A stretch of 64,000 nucleotides of DNA from positions 1 to 64,000 of the forward strand of contig CAXXES010000004.1 in the NCBI GenBank assembly GCA_963677175.2, given 5' to 3'. The stretch comes from Sunxiuqinia sp963677175. Its GTDB lineage: Bacteria > Bacteroidota > Bacteroidia > Bacteroidales > Prolixibacteraceae. Both the position numbers and the translations under genes were made by a program. Of the stretch, positions 16,612 to 26,359 are shown piece after piece. Position 1 is the first letter of the stretch; the number at the start of each line of letters is the position of its first letter. The notes under the pieces were generated by a model. That model did no database searches, was not told the DNA's origin, and saw only the letters and a list, made by a program, of their open reading frames with translations.

Positions 16612-17682
16612 ATGAAGGCATATTTTACTCTTATCCTTGCATTGTTCCTGAATATTTCATGTGATAAAAACGACAACAATAGCGGAACCAATCCACTTCC
16701 TGTTGCATTCACAATTTCGAATCAGGATGATCCTAATTTCCCAAAACTGCAAATTAGCCCGGAGATAAATTCTACAGCAGTAGAATGGGTGTTTCCCGGA
16801 AATAAGAGAATAAAAAATAAAGTATCGGTAATCCACTATTTCGGAGAAAAAGGAGATTATGATGTGACCCTTAATTATACCAAAGATGGTGAGGTATATT
16901 ATTATACGGAAACGATTAATATCGCCCAAAACTCCCCCTATTTTAACCGGGGGGAGGAACTTTGGTGGAATGATGAATTTGATGGAGAACGTATAGATTT
17001 ATCTTGTTGGAACTATGATGTGGGGAGTAACAAAAATCAGAATCTATGGGGGAACAACGAATGGCAGGATTATACAAACAGCCCTGAAAATTCATTTCTT
17101 AGAGACGGAAAACTTATTATAAAAGCTATAAAGTCCGGAGACGGACAGAAAGTTGCGGATTATACCTCAGCACGTTTAACTACTAAAGGCAAAAAGGAAA
17201 TAAACAGGGGTCGGGTCGAAGTTAGGGCCAAGCTTGGTGGCGGTCGCGGTTTATGGCCTGCTATATGGCTTTACCAATCATCATGGATAGACGGTTACTA
17301 TTCAGAACTTGACATAATGGAATATGTGGGGATCGATAAAGACATTATCTACTCGGCCGTTCACACCAATAAAACCAAAGAAAAACCCGAAAACCAAATT
17401 GGTTCTAATAGAAGAATAGAAGGAGTTGAAGACAATTTCCACATCTATGGAGTTAATTGGACCGAAGGCAAAGTCGAGTTTTATGTCGACGATCCGCATA
17501 ACCCACATCTTATTTTTTCGGTGGATAACCTGCAAGACAAGAACGAGTGGCCCTTCGACAAAACACTGTACCTGATATTGAATATCGCAGTTGGAGGTGA
17601 TTGGGGAGGGATGAAAGGTGTTGACGACACAATTTTCCCTCAGGAAATGGAAGTGGACTATGTCCGAATCTTCACAAAATAA
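16612..17682 (+). CDS. GH16 beta-glucanase (laminarinase-like) lipoprotein
   Basis: A 356-residue lipoprotein (signal 'MKAYFTLILALFLNISC'). An N-terminal PKD/Ig-like domain (residues about 30-105) precedes a GH16 catalytic domain. The catalytic signature is 'SELDIMEYVG' with Glu232 (nucleophile), Asp234 and Glu237 (acid/base). 'EVRAKLGGGRGLWPAIWLY' and 'HIYGVNWTEGKVEFYVDD' are also typical. The arrangement and length resemble endo-beta-1,3-glucanases (GH16_3). It likely cuts the polysaccharide outside the cell before import by the SusCD pair encoded next. Beta-1,3/1,4-glucan or another beta-glucan is possible. Confidence 0.85.
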   Translation: MKAYFTLILALFLNISCDKNDNNSGTNPLPVAFTISNQDDPNFPKLQISPEINSTAVEWVFPGNKRIKNKVSVIHYFGEKGDYDVTLNYTKDGEVYYYTETINIAQNSPYFNRGEELWWNDEFDGERIDLSCWNYDVGSNKNQNLWGNNEWQDYTNSPENSFLRDGKLIIKAIKSGDGQKVADYTSARLTTKGKKEINRGRVEVRAKLGGGRGLWPAIWLYQSSWIDGYYSELDIMEYVGIDKDIIYSAVHTNKTKEKPENQIGSNRRIEGVEDNFHIYGVNWTEGKVEFYVDDPHNPHLIFSVDNLQDKNEWPFDKTLYLILNIAVGGDWGGMKGVDDTIFPQEMEVDYVRIFTK

Positions 17683-17722
17683 AAGAGAAACCTTTTTAAC
17701 CTAAATAACATATTTAACTTGT

Positions 17723-20700
17723 ATGAAAAAACAGAAACTATGCTTTAAAAAGAAGCGGAATTCGCTTATTTGGCAGGTAACATTCGCAACATTCCTGTTA
17801 TTGGCCAGTATTCCTGCTTATTCACAACAATCTGTTACAATAAAGGGGGTTGTGAAAGACATGCAACGAGAGCCTGTTATTGGCGCTACCATCAGAGAGA
17901 AAGAAAAAGCAAACGGGACAATCAGTGATAACGAGGGCGCTTTTACTCTTAATGTTTCAAGCAGGAATGCGACCTTGGTAATCTCATCAATAGGAATGAG
18001 CCCATTAGAAGTTCCACTGGAAGGGAAAACAGTAATCGATGTATTTCTGGAAGAAGATAATATAATGCTCGACGACGTGGTTGTTACCGCTTTAGGCATT
18101 AAAAGGCAAACCAAGGCATTGGGATATGCTGTTTCGGAAGTTGGAGGTGATGATATTAGGGCCGGTAGGGAAAGTAATATGCTGAGTGCCCTTTCCGGGA
18201 AAGTAGCCGGGGTTGATATCTCCACCACCACGGCAGGCCCTTCCGGTTCTACCAGGGTTATTATCCGTGGTAATTCTCAATTAACAGGCTCTAACATGCC
18301 GCTATATGTTATCGATGGGATTCCTATGGATAATACCCAATTAGGAGGAGCCGGTATGTGGGGAGGCTACGATATGGGCGACGGGCTCGCCTCGGTCAGC
18401 CCTGATGACATAGAATCTATTTCGGTGTTAAAAGGAGCCTCGGCTTCAGCTCTTTATGGTTCCCGCGCTTCAAACGGGGTTGTTTTGATTACTACAAAAT
18501 CGGCTCGAAGAAATGAGGGATTAGGAATAGATGTTTCGATGAATGTTAATGCTGTTGTTATTGGAAGATACTTCGATGATTACCAGAGAGAGTATGGACA
18601 GGGACGCGAGGGAAGGTTAACCACTCAATATACCGATGCACGAACATCTTCTCAAATGGCATGGGGAGCAAAACTCAATCCAACACTTACTGTTCCTATT
18701 TATAATGGTGAAATAAAACCATACAGCAATGTTAATAATAACGTGATGTCATTTTTTCGTACAGGAACAACAACAACCAACTCTGTTGCTTTGTCAAAAG
18801 GTACAGCCGACGGTGATTTTCGTTTCTCTGTTTCTGATATGAGAAACTGGGATATTGTTCCTGAATCGGATATGTCCAGGACAACTTTTATGCTAAAAGG
18901 AAGTACAAAACTTAGCGATAAAATCAGGGTAGAAGCACGGGCAAACTATACCCACGAAGAGGTAGATAACCGTCCGGCATTATCTGATAGCCCGAATAAT
19001 ATTGGTAACGCTTTGATTGGCCTTGCCCCTAACTTCGATCAGAAATGGCTGAAAAAAGGGTATAAGGATGAATACGGAAGATATAACCAATGGAATGGAA
19101 ATGAATACAGATTAAACCCTTATTGGATAATTTACGAAATGACTAACGAGTCTGAAAAAGACAGGGTGCTGGGACATGCCCAACTCAGTTACGATCTATT
19201 CCCTTTTCTCACGATACAAGCTAAAGCGGGTACCGATTTCTATAAGTTTAAGGCCTCTGAATACACTCCGATGTACACCCCCCGGGTACAGAGCGGTTCA
19301 ATGGTAGAACGATTAACAAATGTGTTCGAAAATAACTTCGAAGCAATGATAAGATATCAACAGCGGTTTAATGATACCTGGGATGTGTCGGCATTTATCG
19401 GCGGAAATATTATGCAGTATGAAAACGAATCTTTTATAAATACAGGAATGGGGCAAGTAGATAAAAATGCCCATTCGATATTAAATTACAAAGATTATAC
19501 CCTCGAAAAATACCTTTACCGCAAGCAGGTGAATTCTGTTTATGGCGCAGTAAACTTAGGTTATAAAGACTATGCTTTCGTAGATTTTACACTTCGCAAC
19601 GACATTTCTTCCACACTTGCAAAAAATAATCGTTCGTACATGTATCCTTCTGTTTCGGGCAGTTTTGTCTTTTCTACTTTTTTCGATATAGAAAAAGGTG
19701 CGCTTTCTTTCGGAAAGGTAAGAGCATCGTGGGCGAAAGTTGGAGGAGACACCGATCCGTATAAATTGGACCTGGTATATGGCTTACGGTCGTTTTCTTT
19801 CCAGGGGACGCCGTTGGGTGAAGTTTCATCTGAAGCTGTGCCTTCTCCCAACCTGAAACCTACATCCACCTATTCTTATGAAGTTGGTTTTGATGTTCGT
19901 TTTTTCCAGGCTAGGCTAGGTTTAGACTTCGGTTATTACAATCAAACAACAAAAGACCAGATATTAAATCTGCCAGTTTCAAGAACCTCCGGTTATAACG
20001 ATGCAACGATTAATGCAGGAGAAATAACCAACAAAGGGATTGAGCTTTCGCTGAATGCGATACCTGTAGAAACACAAAATTTCAGTTGGTCAACAACGGT
20101 TAATCTTGCAAAGAATATAAATAAAGTAGAAAAGCTTCATGAAAGTGCAAAAAATTATGAATTAGCATCTGCACGTTGGGCTCAGGCATCCATTTATGCC
20201 ATAGAAGGAGAAGCTTATGGTGTTATCGTCGGTAAAAAATTCAAGCGTACGTCTAATGGCGATGTCATATTTGAAAATGGCTTGCCTACTTACGATAGTA
20301 ACCTTTCTGTTTTAGGTAACGGCAATTATGATTTCACGATGGGGTTCTCGAATGCGCTTTCATATAAAAACCTCAGCATTAGTATATTATTGGATATGAA
20401 ATGGGGGGCAGACCTCTATTCCATGAGTGCCATGCAAGCCCATACCAACGGAACATCCAAAAATACTTTGGAAGGCCGTAAAGAATGGTACGAGTCGGAA
20501 GAATTAAGGCTCTCTCAAAATATTTCTGTTGCCGACTGGATTCCAACAGGAGGTTATATTGGGAAGGGTGTTAAAAATATAGGAACAGAGGAAAACCCCG
20601 AATATGTGCCCAATGATGTACCTGTAAACCCACAAACATACTATGATAAGATATATCAGAATACACCCGAACCATACATCTACGACGCATCGTATATCAA

Positions 20701-20929
20701 ACTCAGGGAATTGACATTTTCATATAGTGTCTCACCAAGGTTTCTGGCAAAAAGCCCTATCCGCGAAATGTCGATTACAGCTTACGGCAGAAACCTGTGG
20801 GTAATCCACACCAATTTGAATAACATCGATCCGGAATCCAGTTACAACAATGGTAACGGACAAGGTTTCGAGTATGGTTCGTTGCCAACCAGAAGAACTT
20901 TTGGGTTGGGTATTAATCTGAAATTTTAA
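17723..20929 (+). CDS. susC: SusC-like TonB-dependent outer-membrane transporter
   Basis: A 1,068-residue SusC/RagA transporter with signal peptide ('WQVTFATFLLLASIPAYSQQ'). A carboxypeptidase-D-like N-terminal extension follows ('VTIKGVVKDMQREPVIGATI'), then the TonB box region 'DDVVVTALGIKRQTKALGYAV' and the plug ('GNSQLTGSNMPLYVIDGIP', 'SISVLKGASASALYGSRASNGVVLITTK'). The beta-barrel ends in a terminal aromatic ('GLGINLKF'). It imports oligosaccharides bound by the SusD lipoprotein encoded 11 bp downstream. The gene is intact and part of the GH16-susC-susD-GH18-like operon. Confidence 0.95.
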   Translation: MKKQKLCFKKKRNSLIWQVTFATFLLLASIPAYSQQSVTIKGVVKDMQREPVIGATIREKEKANGTISDNEGAFTLNVSSRNATLVISSIGMSPLEVPLEGKTVIDVFLEEDNIMLDDVVVTALGIKRQTKALGYAVSEVGGDDIRAGRESNMLSALSGKVAGVDISTTTAGPSGSTRVIIRGNSQLTGSNMPLYVIDGIPMDNTQLGGAGMWGGYDMGDGLASVSPDDIESISVLKGASASALYGSRASNGVVLITTKSARRNEGLGIDVSMNVNAVVIGRYFDDYQREYGQGREGRLTTQYTDARTSSQMAWGAKLNPTLTVPIYNGEIKPYSNVNNNVMSFFRTGTTTTNSVALSKGTADGDFRFSVSDMRNWDIVPESDMSRTTFMLKGSTKLSDKIRVEARANYTHEEVDNRPALSDSPNNIGNALIGLAPNFDQKWLKKGYKDEYGRYNQWNGNEYRLNPYWIIYEMTNESEKDRVLGHAQLSYDLFPFLTIQAKAGTDFYKFKASEYTPMYTPRVQSGSMVERLTNVFENNFEAMIRYQQRFNDTWDVSAFIGGNIMQYENESFINTGMGQVDKNAHSILNYKDYTLEKYLYRKQVNSVYGAVNLGYKDYAFVDFTLRNDISSTLAKNNRSYMYPSVSGSFVFSTFFDIEKGALSFGKVRASWAKVGGDTDPYKLDLVYGLRSFSFQGTPLGEVSSEAVPSPNLKPTSTYSYEVGFDVRFFQARLGLDFGYYNQTTKDQILNLPVSRTSGYNDATINAGEITNKGIELSLNAIPVETQNFSWSTTVNLAKNINKVEKLHESAKNYELASARWAQASIYAIEGEAYGVIVGKKFKRTSNGDVIFENGLPTYDSNLSVLGNGNYDFTMGFSNALSYKNLSISILLDMKWGADLYSMSAMQAHTNGTSKNTLEGRKEWYESEELRLSQNISVADWIPTGGYIGKGVKNIGTEENPEYVPNDVPVNPQTYYDKIYQNTPEPYIYDASYIKLRELTFSYSVSPRFLAKSPIREMSITAYGRNLWVIHTNLNNIDPESSYNNGNGQGFEYGSLPTRRTFGLGINLKF

Positions 20930-20940
20930 AAATACCGATT

Positions 20941-22533
20941 ATGAAACAAATAAAATATATACTGATTTTCACCATATTATTATCCTCCTGGGGATGTCAG
21001 GATTTTGATGAACTGAACCAGAACCCGACAAAATCAACAGATATTGATGCCGGACTCATGATCCCGACAATCCAAATGCGGCAGTCCGAAAATCATCAGG
21101 AATGGGCCCGGTACTTAGCATATCCTGCCGGTTTTATGAACCAATGGACCGGATATTGGGGAACCATTGAGTACGGAGGCCGGGGACAGCGTTACGATAA
21201 TTACATGGAACAAATGTGGATATCTTATTATCCGATTATTATCCGCGACGTTGTTGATGCAATAGAACGAACAAACGGACTTTCTGACAAGACGAATGTA
21301 AATGCAATTGCACGAATATTAAAAGTCCAGTGTTTCCATAAACTAACCGATACCTACGGAGATGTCCCCTATTTTGAAGCGGGAAGGGGAGCTTTCGACC
21401 TTAATTTTACGCCTAAATATGACAAGCAGGAAGATATCTACAATGATATGCTAAACGAACTTAAAGAAGCTGCAGAAGCATTGGATGCCAGTGCCGATGA
21501 AGTTACTTACGACCTGTATTATGGCGGAGATGTCAACAAATGGAAAAAGTTTGCCAATTCTCTTCGGTTGCGCCTTGCAATGCGCCTGATAAAGGTTGCC
21601 CCGGACAAAGCAAAACAGGAAGTGGAAGCAGCTATTGCGGCAGGGGTATTTCAATCGAATGACGATATTTGCTACATCAAGCACGAAGATTATCAAAATC
21701 CATCGGAAGGAATTGGTAAAGGAAATGGACTAGCTCTCAGATTGTCTTATCCCGAAGATCCGCAGAACAATTCTTTCCGTATTTCAAAAGAAATTGTAGA
21801 ACAGATGGAAAGCACCAGGGATCCACGTCTTTTAATATGTGCCAGAAGCTATTATAATGATGCAGCTATGACAGATATCACAGCAGAAGTAAGGGCTCAA
21901 AAGGCCAGTTATGCGGAAATGGCGTTGCCTGCTCAGCATTTCTCGTGGGATGATGGTATCTGGGAACCTGCTATTACAATAGAAATTAACGGGCGTAATG
22001 TTACTTTAGATCATAACCAGCAACGTTTACAACCATCAAAATATATTACATCTGCCTATGCTCCTTTTATTCATTTAAGTTATGCAGAAGTGAAGTTCCT
22101 TATAGCAGAGGCTGCATTCAGAGGATGGGACGTTGGAGGAGGCACCCCACAGGAACATTACCAGGCAGCTTTAGATGCCGCAGTAAAACAGTGGACTTTG
22201 TTTGGTGCACAAATAAACAATGATGAGTTAGAGACATTCAAGTTATTTAATGAACTGAAAGCAGGAACAGAACTAATGCAGATTAATACCCAACTGTGGG
22301 TATTACATATTCTCGACCCTATAGAAACGTGGTCGAATTGGCGAAGAACCGGTATGCCCGAGCTTGTATTTAAAAATGTGGAACCGGCCAAAAACAATAC
22401 GGGAGGGAAATTTCCCCGCCGCTTGGAATATCCACTTGAAGAGCAAATGAAGAACAAAACCAATTACGATGATGCGATATCCCGCATGGGAGGTAAAGAT
22501 GATTGGGTAAACCACGTGTGGTGGGACAAATAA
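20941..22533 (+). CDS. susD: SusD-like glycan-binding lipoprotein
   Basis: A 530-residue surface lipoprotein (signal 'YILIFTILLSSWGC'). The sequence fits the SusD-like_2 subfamily: 'DFDELNQNPTKSTDIDAGLMIPTIQM', TPR-like helices and 'DTYGDVPYFEAG'. The C-terminal half carries 'FLIAEAAFRGWDVGG...AEEHYQAALDAAV'-like features (here 'PQEHYQAALDAAVKQW') and 'EYPLEEQMKNKTNYDDAISRMGG'. It forms the lid over SusC and captures the substrate. Intact. Confidence 0.93.
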   Translation: MKQIKYILIFTILLSSWGCQDFDELNQNPTKSTDIDAGLMIPTIQMRQSENHQEWARYLAYPAGFMNQWTGYWGTIEYGGRGQRYDNYMEQMWISYYPIIIRDVVDAIERTNGLSDKTNVNAIARILKVQCFHKLTDTYGDVPYFEAGRGAFDLNFTPKYDKQEDIYNDMLNELKEAAEALDASADEVTYDLYYGGDVNKWKKFANSLRLRLAMRLIKVAPDKAKQEVEAAIAAGVFQSNDDICYIKHEDYQNPSEGIGKGNGLALRLSYPEDPQNNSFRISKEIVEQMESTRDPRLLICARSYYNDAAMTDITAEVRAQKASYAEMALPAQHFSWDDGIWEPAITIEINGRNVTLDHNQQRLQPSKYITSAYAPFIHLSYAEVKFLIAEAAFRGWDVGGGTPQEHYQAALDAAVKQWTLFGAQINNDELETFKLFNELKAGTELMQINTQLWVLHILDPIETWSNWRRTGMPELVFKNVEPAKNNTGGKFPRRLEYPLEEQMKNKTNYDDAISRMGGKDDWVNHVWWDK

Positions 22534-22561
22534 TAATATGTAAAACAAAAAAAGCACAATT

Positions 22562-23899
22562 ATGAATAAGATAAATTCTTTACTTTTCGCAATCTTGTCG
22601 TTACTACTGCTTCAGGCTTGTAATGATGATAGCGCCGATAATCCGGCTTTCAGCGATACTGATGTTCCTCGTATATATATTGACTGGCAAAAGGACATGC
22701 TGTTTTCTACGGGAGATACTCTGAGATTATATCCCGATGTATCTCCGGCAGACGGAGCAACATATAAATGGACATTGGGTGATAAAGTTATATCTCAGGA
22801 TAAACATGTAGAATATATTATCGAAGAATACGGAGAGTTCTCTCTAAAGTTCGAAGTAGAACGAAATGGCATTTTTAATTCCCGGACAAGTGACCTTGTT
22901 ATCGCCAAGCCTTTTGTTCCTAAAGAATACGAGAAAATGGCAGTTGGGTTCCTCAGTATTAACGGAAGTCTGTCGGATGTTAACTGGAATAATATTACAC
23001 ATTTAATCGTGACTTCTTCGGTTGTTCAGTCCAGTGGTTTGCCTGATATTACATTTGATGGTTCTACATTAAATATTCCAACTCTAATTACAGCGGCACA
23101 TAATAACGGGGTATATATTTTGGTCGAATTCTCCGGTGTTCTGGGAAGTTATGTAAATGGTGCGCCAGAGTATGCCAGCTATAATTTTTACAATGCAGCA
23201 ATAAGCCCTAAGGTTCGGAAAGAGACGATAAAAACGATGGTTGATTATGCCACCGCTACAGGTTTTGACGGTATAAATGTGTATATGGACAAAGCATCGG
23301 AGACCGGAGCTTTCAATGATCCTCAAGGTTTGCGCGATTTTTATGAAGAATTAGCACAAACGGCTCCAGAAACAACCGATAGAGGAGAGTTTTATTTATC
23401 AATGTCCGTTGTTTCTGGTTGGACAAAAAGTGCTTTAGACGGAGTTGTAACAACAGAAGGATACGACTGGATAAATGTTTTGGCTTTTGGTGCCGAGGAC
23501 CTGGCTCCTGCAGCTCATTCTCCATTTTGGCTTTTTGCAGATGATGCAGCTTATTGGAACAGCGTTGGCGTTGCTAAAGAGAAAATCATTATTTCTGCTC
23601 CTGCCTTTGGGTTGCGTTACCATGGCAATGTAGCCGACTATACCTGGGGAAATCTGTGGGAATATACAGAATATATAGGTTACAGGGCTATTTGCAATGA
23701 ATATCCGGATGCTCCAAATCGTAATCGAATAGATATAGATAACGGATTATTCTATGATGGAATAAATGAAGTGAAAGAAAAGGCCGAATATGTAGTATCT
23801 GAGGGGTACGGCGGAATGGCTTTATGGTCGATCGATAACGATAGCAAAGAGGATGGGGAATCCTTGATGCAACAGATCAGCACCTCATTAGGAAACTAA
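22562..23899 (+). CDS. GH18-fold lipoprotein without catalytic motif (probable surface glycan-binding protein)
   Basis: A 445-residue lipoprotein ('LFAILSLLLLQAC') with an N-terminal Ig/PKD-like domain (about 35-115) and a chitinase-fold (GH18) domain from about 120. The position of the GH18 signature DGxDxDxE reads 'DGINVYMD': Asp236 remains, but the second and third Asp are Asn239 and Tyr241 and the catalytic Glu is Asp243. Substrate-binding strands such as 'YDWINVLAFGAEDL' and 'YGGMALWSIDNDS' are retained. It occupies the SusE/SusF position after susD, so it is best read as a glycan-binding surface protein derived from an enzyme. Residual hydrolase activity is unlikely but not excluded. 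Confidence 0.7.
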   Translation: MNKINSLLFAILSLLLLQACNDDSADNPAFSDTDVPRIYIDWQKDMLFSTGDTLRLYPDVSPADGATYKWTLGDKVISQDKHVEYIIEEYGEFSLKFEVERNGIFNSRTSDLVIAKPFVPKEYEKMAVGFLSINGSLSDVNWNNITHLIVTSSVVQSSGLPDITFDGSTLNIPTLITAAHNNGVYILVEFSGVLGSYVNGAPEYASYNFYNAAISPKVRKETIKTMVDYATATGFDGINVYMDKASETGAFNDPQGLRDFYEELAQTAPETTDRGEFYLSMSVVSGWTKSALDGVVTTEGYDWINVLAFGAEDLAPAAHSPFWLFADDAAYWNSVGVAKEKIIISAPAFGLRYHGNVADYTWGNLWEYTEYIGYRAICNEYPDAPNRNRIDIDNGLFYDGINEVKEKAEYVVSEGYGGMALWSIDNDSKEDGESLMQQISTSLGN

Positions 23900-24199
23900 A
23901 CATATCGATTGGAAATTAAATCGACACTGTTTCACAAAGTGTGTAATTTAAAAATACGGAGGGTTTAGTTATAGCTGGACCCTTTTTTTGAAACTATACT
24001 GCAAACGGTATATCTGCATGCTTAATTTTTCGGACATAGCTTTACCAATGTTTTCTGTTCGCTGGTGGGAATGTATTTAAACTCTATCTAATTATTTTCT
24101 TTCATACAAATAAATTTAATTCAATTTTCCAATAGTAAAAGCTTTTTGAAACTGGATTTGAACTCTGTCAAGGGCGGCGGAGGAACAGAGCCGCTTGTT
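23900..24199. other. Gene-free gap after the PUL
   Basis: No gene seen. An ACACT...AGTGT inverted repeat lies at 23924-23942, of the type found at some insertion-sequence ends. AGGGT...ACCCT followed by seven T lies around 23959-23997, a weak possible terminator for the susCD operon. The rest appears to be untranslatable debris downstream of the IS3 OrfB fragment. Confidence 0.3.
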
Positions 24200-24783
24200 T
24201 TACCCCATCCGATTGTGTTCGTTGCGCAGCTCTTTGGCTAACTTCAGGATGAAAACTTCCTGCATATCAAAAACTGCATGCCTTTTTTGGCTATCGTACC
24301 AGGTCTGACGGCTATTCCCAAACAATCCATAAATGTCCCTCTTTGAATTAAGCGGATACATCTGCGTCAGTACAATTACTGCTTGGGACCAGATTTTTTT
24401 CTGATTTCCAGTTTATAGTTTTTCTCGGCTATGTCGATTAGAGTGTTTAAGGCTACGACCTTCATCTGGTCCAATTCATGCTGTTTTTCCAACTCCTTGA
24501 TGCGCTTCTCCAGCGCTTTCACATCTGTCCGTTCTTGTACACTCATAAGGGACAAAGATAACTGAATCTGCTCACTGTACTTGGGTTGCCACTGATTTCT
24601 ATACAACGCATCAAAATGATTAGGCAACTTAAAACGCAATTTGGCCTCTGGAATACTCATCCGTCCCAACTCAATCTCGGATACCAGCCAGCAACGGAAA
24701 CTGGGCTCATAATTGCTAAAATTAATTTTCTCCTGAACGAATCCTTCCATATTGTCAGTAAGGTTCGGTGTTAACTTTTCCAT
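24200..24783 (-). pseudogene. IS3-family remnant: OrfA and truncated OrfB
   Basis: OrfA is 24376-24783 (135 residues; HTH-like region 'GRMSIPEAKLRFKLPNHFDALYRNQW', then a leucine-rich coiled coil ending 'KKSGPKQ'). OrfB begins at 24361 ('MYPLNSKRDIYGLFGNSRQTWYDSQKRHAVFDMQEVFILKLAKELRNEHNRMG') and stops after 54 codons at 24200. It therefore lacks the rve DDE domain of the roughly 280-residue family. OrfB can also be reached from OrfA by a +1/-2 shift at the seven-A run. The IS5 copy lies 10 bp upstream of OrfA. Confidence 0.7.
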
Positions 24784-24793
24784 AATAACTTGT

Positions 24794-26106
24794 GGGCGCC
24801 TCTAAAAACTACATTTCGGTAGTTCCGCGTTTCTTTCCGGAGGCTCAACTGGCATCCAAAAAACCGGACCTGCGCTGTATTTTTTTATTTTTTGTTCATT
24901 TCCATGCTCCTGTTTCCTTTTTCAACCTTTTTTTTCGTTGTTGGGCATAGTTATCCCATGCACACGGCTATTTTCAGTTGTGTGCAACGGCTGATATTAT
25001 AGGCCAGGTTCATCATCCCTATTTTTGCTTTTGCCCTGGCCATGCCTATTGTGCGGACAAATGAACCGTTCATGCTGTTCTCTACAAAGCCAAAAATATG
25101 TTCCACCCTTGCCCGTATCTTCGATTTCTCTTTGTTGTTTACTTTTTGTTCTTCGGTCAGGGGTTTGTTTCGGTACCCTTTTTCATTTACCCTGTTTATT
25201 ACTTTCTTCTTTTCGTAGATTTTTTCCTGTTCTTCGCCCGTGTAGGCACTGTCGGCATACAGCTCCTGCCCCTGGTCTTTTTCTTCCAGCAGTGCTTCGA
25301 TTGTTTGGGAATCGTGCACACTGGCGTCTGTGACCTCGAATTTTTCTATCAGCTTGGTCTTTACATCTGACTTTACATGGTTTTTGTAGCCATAAAAAGT
25401 AGTGTTGTTTTTCTTTGTCCACCGGGCATCCACATCTTTTTGGCAAAGCTTGTGCGGTTTCTCTTTCCATGTTTCGGGCGCGCTACCGGCTTCTTTTATG
25501 TGTTTGTTTTCTTCGCGGGTGTTCCGCTGGCGGGGGGCTTCCACGAAACTGGCATCCACCATTTTTCCCTCGTTGGCAAAAACACCGGCAGCATCAAGCG
25601 TTTCGTTAAAGGTGGTGAACAGGTCCATGATTGCATCTTTCTCTATCAACTGTTCCCGAAAGTGCCAGAATGTTTTGCTGTCTGGCACTTTGTCGCTCTT
25701 CTTTAGACCCAGAAAACGCTTGAAACTTGCCCTGTCTGTTATCTGGTATTCCAGTTGGTCGTCCGAAAGATTATAGAGGCTCTGAATCAACAGGGCTTTA
25801 AAAAGCACCAACTTGTCGAAACAAGGCCGGCCTCCTTTCGACCGGTCTTTTGTTTCGTCGGCGAAAGCCTTGTTCAACGGGGATTTGAATATGTTCCAGT
25901 CAATATAATTGCTCAATTTTTGTAACGGATCTCCCAGTTTTGTGAGCTTTTCCATCAGGAAGTGGTCGTCGAACAGACCAAGTGAATTGACGTTTTTCAT
26001 GGTTGCTTTTTTTATACTGCTAAATTAAGCAATTTAAACGACATCATGCTTTTTAAAATACTAACAATCAGATGTTTGTATTAATATTTAGTTTTTAGAG
26101 ATGCCC
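24794..26106 (-). mobile_element. Intact IS5-family insertion sequence with TSD TTGT
   Basis: Terminal repeats: GGGCGCCTCTAAAAACTA from 24794, and GGGCATCTCTAAAAACTA read inwards from 26106 on the other strand (two mismatches). TTGT flanks both ends (24790-24793 and 26107-26110). Length 1,313 bp. It lies between the IS3 remnant and a truncated copy of the IS4-like element, so it inserted into an already disturbed region. Confidence 0.88.
24951..26000 (-). CDS. IS5/IS1182-type transposase
   Basis: A 349-residue DDE transposase. An N-terminal DUF772-like domain ('GGRPCFDKLVLFKALLIQSLYNLSDDQLEYQITDRASFKRFLGL') precedes catalytic Asp in 'GKMVDASFVEAPRQRN', Asp in 'ELYADSAYTGEEQE' and Glu in 'KSKIRARVEHIFGFVENSM'. 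All three DDE positions are present and the frame is whole, so the element can plausibly still move. Start chosen at ATG 26000; the gene occupies most of the element. Confidence 0.88.
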   Translation of the reverse strand: MKNVNSLGLFDDHFLMEKLTKLGDPLQKLSNYIDWNIFKSPLNKAFADETKDRSKGGRPCFDKLVLFKALLIQSLYNLSDDQLEYQITDRASFKRFLGLKKSDKVPDSKTFWHFREQLIEKDAIMDLFTTFNETLDAAGVFANEGKMVDASFVEAPRQRNTREENKHIKEAGSAPETWKEKPHKLCQKDVDARWTKKNNTTFYGYKNHVKSDVKTKLIEKFEVTDASVHDSQTIEALLEEKDQGQELYADSAYTGEEQEKIYEKKKVINRVNEKGYRNKPLTEEQKVNNKEKSKIRARVEHIFGFVENSMNGSFVRTIGMARAKAKIGMMNLAYNISRCTQLKIAVCMG

Positions 26107-26350
26107 TTGTTTTTATTGTCAAGCTATTTCAGACGAGGACACTGAGCAATCCCCAAACAAGAGAAAACTCATTTTCTATGTCAACATACAAGATACTGTT
26201 TCACAATACGTTGTTGTTATTGCGATTTTTCCGCCCGTTCGCTATTAACCCGAACTCAATCAAAAATCGTCAACATGTCAATGAACTATTGTTTTTCGGC
26301 ACTATGGCAGCTTAATTTTTAATGTTTTTTGAACGAACTATTGTTTTAAC
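26107..26350 (+). pseudogene. 3' remnant of an IS4-like transposase (first of two tandem copies)
   Basis: A diverged duplicate of the last roughly 58 codons of the transposase at 26473-27703. It reads 'LSNPQTRENSFSMSTYKILFHNTLLLLRFFRPFAINPNSIKNRQHVNELLFFGTMAA' and stops at TAA 26312-26314, then the same GAACGAACTATTG tail (26331-26343). The IS5 insertion cuts its 5' side at 26106. The downstream copy begins about 10 bp after it, so two copies once lay head to tail. Confidence 0.75.
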
Positions 26351-26359
26351 AACACTTCG

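Noticed and set aside
23924..23942. ACACT...AGTGT hairpin as a terminator of the PUL
   Set aside because: No T run follows; it looks more like the end of a lost insertion sequence, but no partner end was found.
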